The notes below the pieces were generated by a model. It ran no database searches, was not told where the DNA came from, and was given only the letters and a program-made list of their open reading frames with translations. 64,000 nucleotides of DNA, from the NCBI RefSeq assembly GCF_031450805.1, contig NZ_JARTVY010000001.1, positions 1,240,001-1,304,000 of the forward strand. Direction: 5' to 3'. Position numbers and translations under genes: made by a program. This stretch comes from Caballeronia sp031450805 (lineage in GTDB: Bacteria > Pseudomonadota > Gammaproteobacteria > Burkholderiales > Burkholderiaceae). Of the stretch, positions 62,835 through 64,000 are shown piece by piece (position 1 is the first letter of the stretch; each line of letters starts with the position of its first letter).

Positions 62835-63599
62835 ATGGCAGTTGCCAAGAAGAAACCCGCCGCGAAGAAGGCCGCAGCAAAGAAAGTCACCGCCAAGAAG
62901 GCAGCCGCTCCGGCGAAGAAGGTAGCAGCGAAGAAGGTTGCCACCAAGAAGGTCGCTGCGAAGAAAGTCGCGGTGAAGACGGTTGCCGCCAAGAAGGCAG
63001 CGCCGGCCAAGAAGGCAGCAGCGAAGAAGGTCGCGACCAAGAAAGTAGCGGCGAAGAAGGTTGCAGCGAAGAAGGCGCCGGCGAAGAAGGCCGCAGCCAA
63101 GAAAGTCGCTGCCAAGAAGGCGCCTGCCAAGAAGGCCGCAGCCAAGAAAGTCGCGACCAAGAAAGTAGCGACGAAGAAGGCCGCAGCGAAGAAGGCGCCT
63201 GCGAAGAAGGCTGCCGCCAAGAAGGCGCCTGCGAAGAAAGCGGCCGCCAAGAAGGCTGCCGCCAAAAAGGCCCCCGCCAAGAAGGCTGCTGCGAAGAAGG
63301 CCCCTGCGAAGAAGGCGTCGGCGAAAACCGCCTCTGCCCCTGCCCCTGCCGCGCCTGCTGCTCCTGCGCCCGCTTCGACGTCGGCGTCGGCGCCTGCTCC
63401 GGCAGCGAAGAAAGCTGCACCCGCAGCGAAGAAGGCTCCGGCCAAGAAGGCCGCTGCCGCCAAGAAGACGACGGCTGCTGCTCCCGCAACGACGGCAACG
63501 ACTGTCTCGACGCCCGCTCCGGCCGCTCCGGCTGCAGCGGTCAAGACGGCGCTGAACCCGGCGGCAGCATGGCCGTTCCCGACGGGCAGCCGTCCGTAA
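62835..63599 (+). CDS. histone H1-like DNA-binding protein (Lys/Ala repeats, AlgP/HctB type)
   Basis: A 254-residue highly basic protein. Nearly all of residues 5-160 is a run of KKAAAKK / KKAPAKK / KKVATKK pentads, followed by an Ala/Pro/Ser linker, a second shorter lysine cluster (AAKKAPAKKAAAAKK), and a short C-terminus ending TALNPAAAWPFPTGSRP. This composition matches bacterial H1-like nucleoid proteins, which bind DNA by charge without a fixed fold. GAAGGAG precedes the ATG. The DNA repeats make its length prone to change by slippage. The conserved tail suggests a selected gene rather than noise. Confidence 0.88.
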   Translation: MAVAKKKPAAKKAAAKKVTAKKAAAPAKKVAAKKVATKKVAAKKVAVKTVAAKKAAPAKKAAAKKVATKKVAAKKVAAKKAPAKKAAAKKVAAKKAPAKKAAAKKVATKKVATKKAAAKKAPAKKAAAKKAPAKKAAAKKAAAKKAPAKKAAAKKAPAKKASAKTASAPAPAAPAAPAPASTSASAPAPAAKKAAPAAKKAPAKKAAAAKKTTAAAPATTATTVSTPAPAAPAAAVKTALNPAAAWPFPTGSRP

Positions 63600-63674
63600 G
63601 TCTCGGCACCAGCAGGACGCATCATCGCGGCACACTTCGATGTGCCTTAGGACCGGGTAGGGCTACCCGGCCTC

Positions 63675-63715
63675 AACCCGTCGCGGGGGAAACCCGGCGG
63701 CGGGTCTTTCGTTTA
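63675..63715 (+). terminator. terminator-like hairpin after the histone H1-like gene
   Basis: ACCCGTCGC pairs with GCGGCGGGT around an inner GGG/CCC and a GGAAA-type loop, followed by CTTTCGTTT. A second small hairpin CCGGGTA/TACCCGG (63653-63670) stands just before it. Confidence 0.65.
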
Positions 63716-63753
63716 TGGGGCACTCAGCGAGTTGCCCGCACGCCCAGGCGATC

Positions 63754-63807
63754 GGCCAACAAGAAAAGCGCATGCCTCTTTCGATGCATGCGCTTTTCTT
63801 GTTGGCC
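63754..63807. repeat. perfect 22-bp inverted repeat, probable bidirectional terminator
   Basis: Arms 63754-63775 and 63786-63807 are perfectly complementary, with a 10-nt loop. The inner part (AAAAGCGCATGC / GCATGCGCTTTT) is a terminator-like stem; the outer ten bases extend it beyond the usual length. It lies between the histone gene and the convergent SlyB-like gene. Confidence 0.75.
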
Positions 63808-63851
63808 GAAGCGTCGCTATGGATTCTTCGGCTGAATGCGTCCGCGCTTGC

Positions 63852-64000
63852 TTAGTGCGTCACGCGCGTCACGCCGCCGCTCGACAACAGGCGAACGCGC
63901 TCGCCAGCTTGAAACACTTCGCCGTTCGATGTCTGCGTGATCGCGCGAAGATCGCCGTTGTCGAGGCGCACGGTGATCTCGAGCCCGTTCTTCGTTGCGA
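63852..64000 (-). CDS. SlyB-like glycine-zipper outer membrane lipoprotein, C-terminal fragment
   Basis: The last 48 complete codons of a minus-strand gene whose start lies beyond the right edge. The translation ends ITVRLDNGDLRAITQTSNGE then VFQAGERVRLLSSGGVTRVTH. This is the C-terminal beta domain that follows the glycine-zipper 2TM segment in SlyB/Pcp-type lipoproteins, where the pattern VRLDNG...GxRVRV is usual. The zipper itself is not in the window, so the call rests on the tail only. Confidence 0.7.
   Translation of the reverse strand, partial: ATKNGLEITVRLDNGDLRAITQTSNGEVFQAGERVRLLSSGGVTRVTH

Noticed and set aside
62709..63635. Open frames of 272-308 codons antisense to the histone H1-like gene
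   Set aside because: Leucine/arginine or alanine/phenylalanine runs are the reverse reading of the KKAAA repeats. The plus frame has the ribosome site and the meaningful basic composition.
1..64000. CRISPR arrays, prophage, transposases, toxin-antitoxin or secondary-metabolite clusters
   Set aside because: None seen. The only regular short repeats are the MraZ operator and the coding repeats of the histone gene.

Overview
This 64 kb window is a high-GC chromosomal segment from a betaproteobacterium of the Burkholderiaceae, most likely the Burkholderia / Paraburkholderia / Caballeronia group. The evidence is gene order and protein character. There is a complete mraZ-to-ftsZ division and cell-wall cluster followed by a peroxiredoxin gene and lpxC, then secA and argJ. 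A pilBCD-coaE-zapD-yacG group follows, then ispB diverging from rplU-rpmA-obgE-proB. A Burkholderia-type porin, a class Ia ribonucleotide reductase and a lysine/alanine-repeat histone H1-like protein are also present. Nearly everything is core, vertically inherited chromosome. I see no CRISPR array, prophage, transposase or rRNA operon.

Layout. 1-6256: end of an M20 amidohydrolase (cut by the window edge), a molybdopterin oxidoreductase, a long-chain acyl-CoA ligase, and a porin on the minus strand. 6612-7265: coq7. 7516-25170: the dcw cluster (mraZ rsmH ftsL ftsI murE murF mraY murD ftsW murG murC ddlB ftsQ ftsA ftsZ). It is driven at its head by a clear promoter that overlaps MraZ-type 10-bp repeats, and many genes are joined by 4-bp ATGA overlaps. 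25423-27117: peroxiredoxin and lpxC, facing a DciA/DUF721 gene. 27854-30734: a group II intron carrying a reverse transcriptase/maturase/HNH protein, sitting in the leader of secA. 30830-36414: secA, argJ, a DUF815 ATPase and a MutT-like Nudix hydrolase. 36428-42892 (minus): yacG, zapD, coaE, pilD, pilC, pilB and a CorC/HlyC-type transporter. 43039-44147 (minus): tRNA-Pro(CGG) and ispB. 44321-47484: rplU, rpmA, obgE, proB. 47564-48889 (minus): a CNP1-like lipoprotein and rppH. 49189-51524: proS and a MarC-family protein. 51568-53587 (minus): hpt and ffh. 53711-54959: a CcsA-like cytochrome c assembly protein and a small zinc-ribbon-like protein. 55205-62374: nrdA and nrdB, each preceded by a pair of NrdR-box-like operators and a long leader, separated by an MFS exporter (minus) and a DUF3820 gene. 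62835-63599: histone H1-like gene. 63852-64000 (minus): the end of a SlyB-like glycine-zipper protein.

How the genes work together. The dcw cluster makes lipid II (MurC-F, MraY, MurG, Ddl) and assembles the divisome (FtsL, I, W, Q, A, Z). ZapD, encoded 11 kb away, bundles FtsZ. LpxC commits to lipid A, SecA and Ffh drive export and membrane insertion, and Coq7 with IspB supply ubiquinone. NrdAB supplies dNTPs under apparent NrdR control.

The most notable element is the group II intron. Its 5' boundary can be set by sequence because the 6 nt before GTGCGAC (GATTCG) are perfectly complementary to CGAATC in a hairpin loop of domain I, and a second 5-nt pairing supports it. It lies only 95 nt upstream of the secA start codon with no other gene between, so correct expression of an essential gene may depend on how the intron is transcribed or spliced. 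No clearly new multi-gene system was found.
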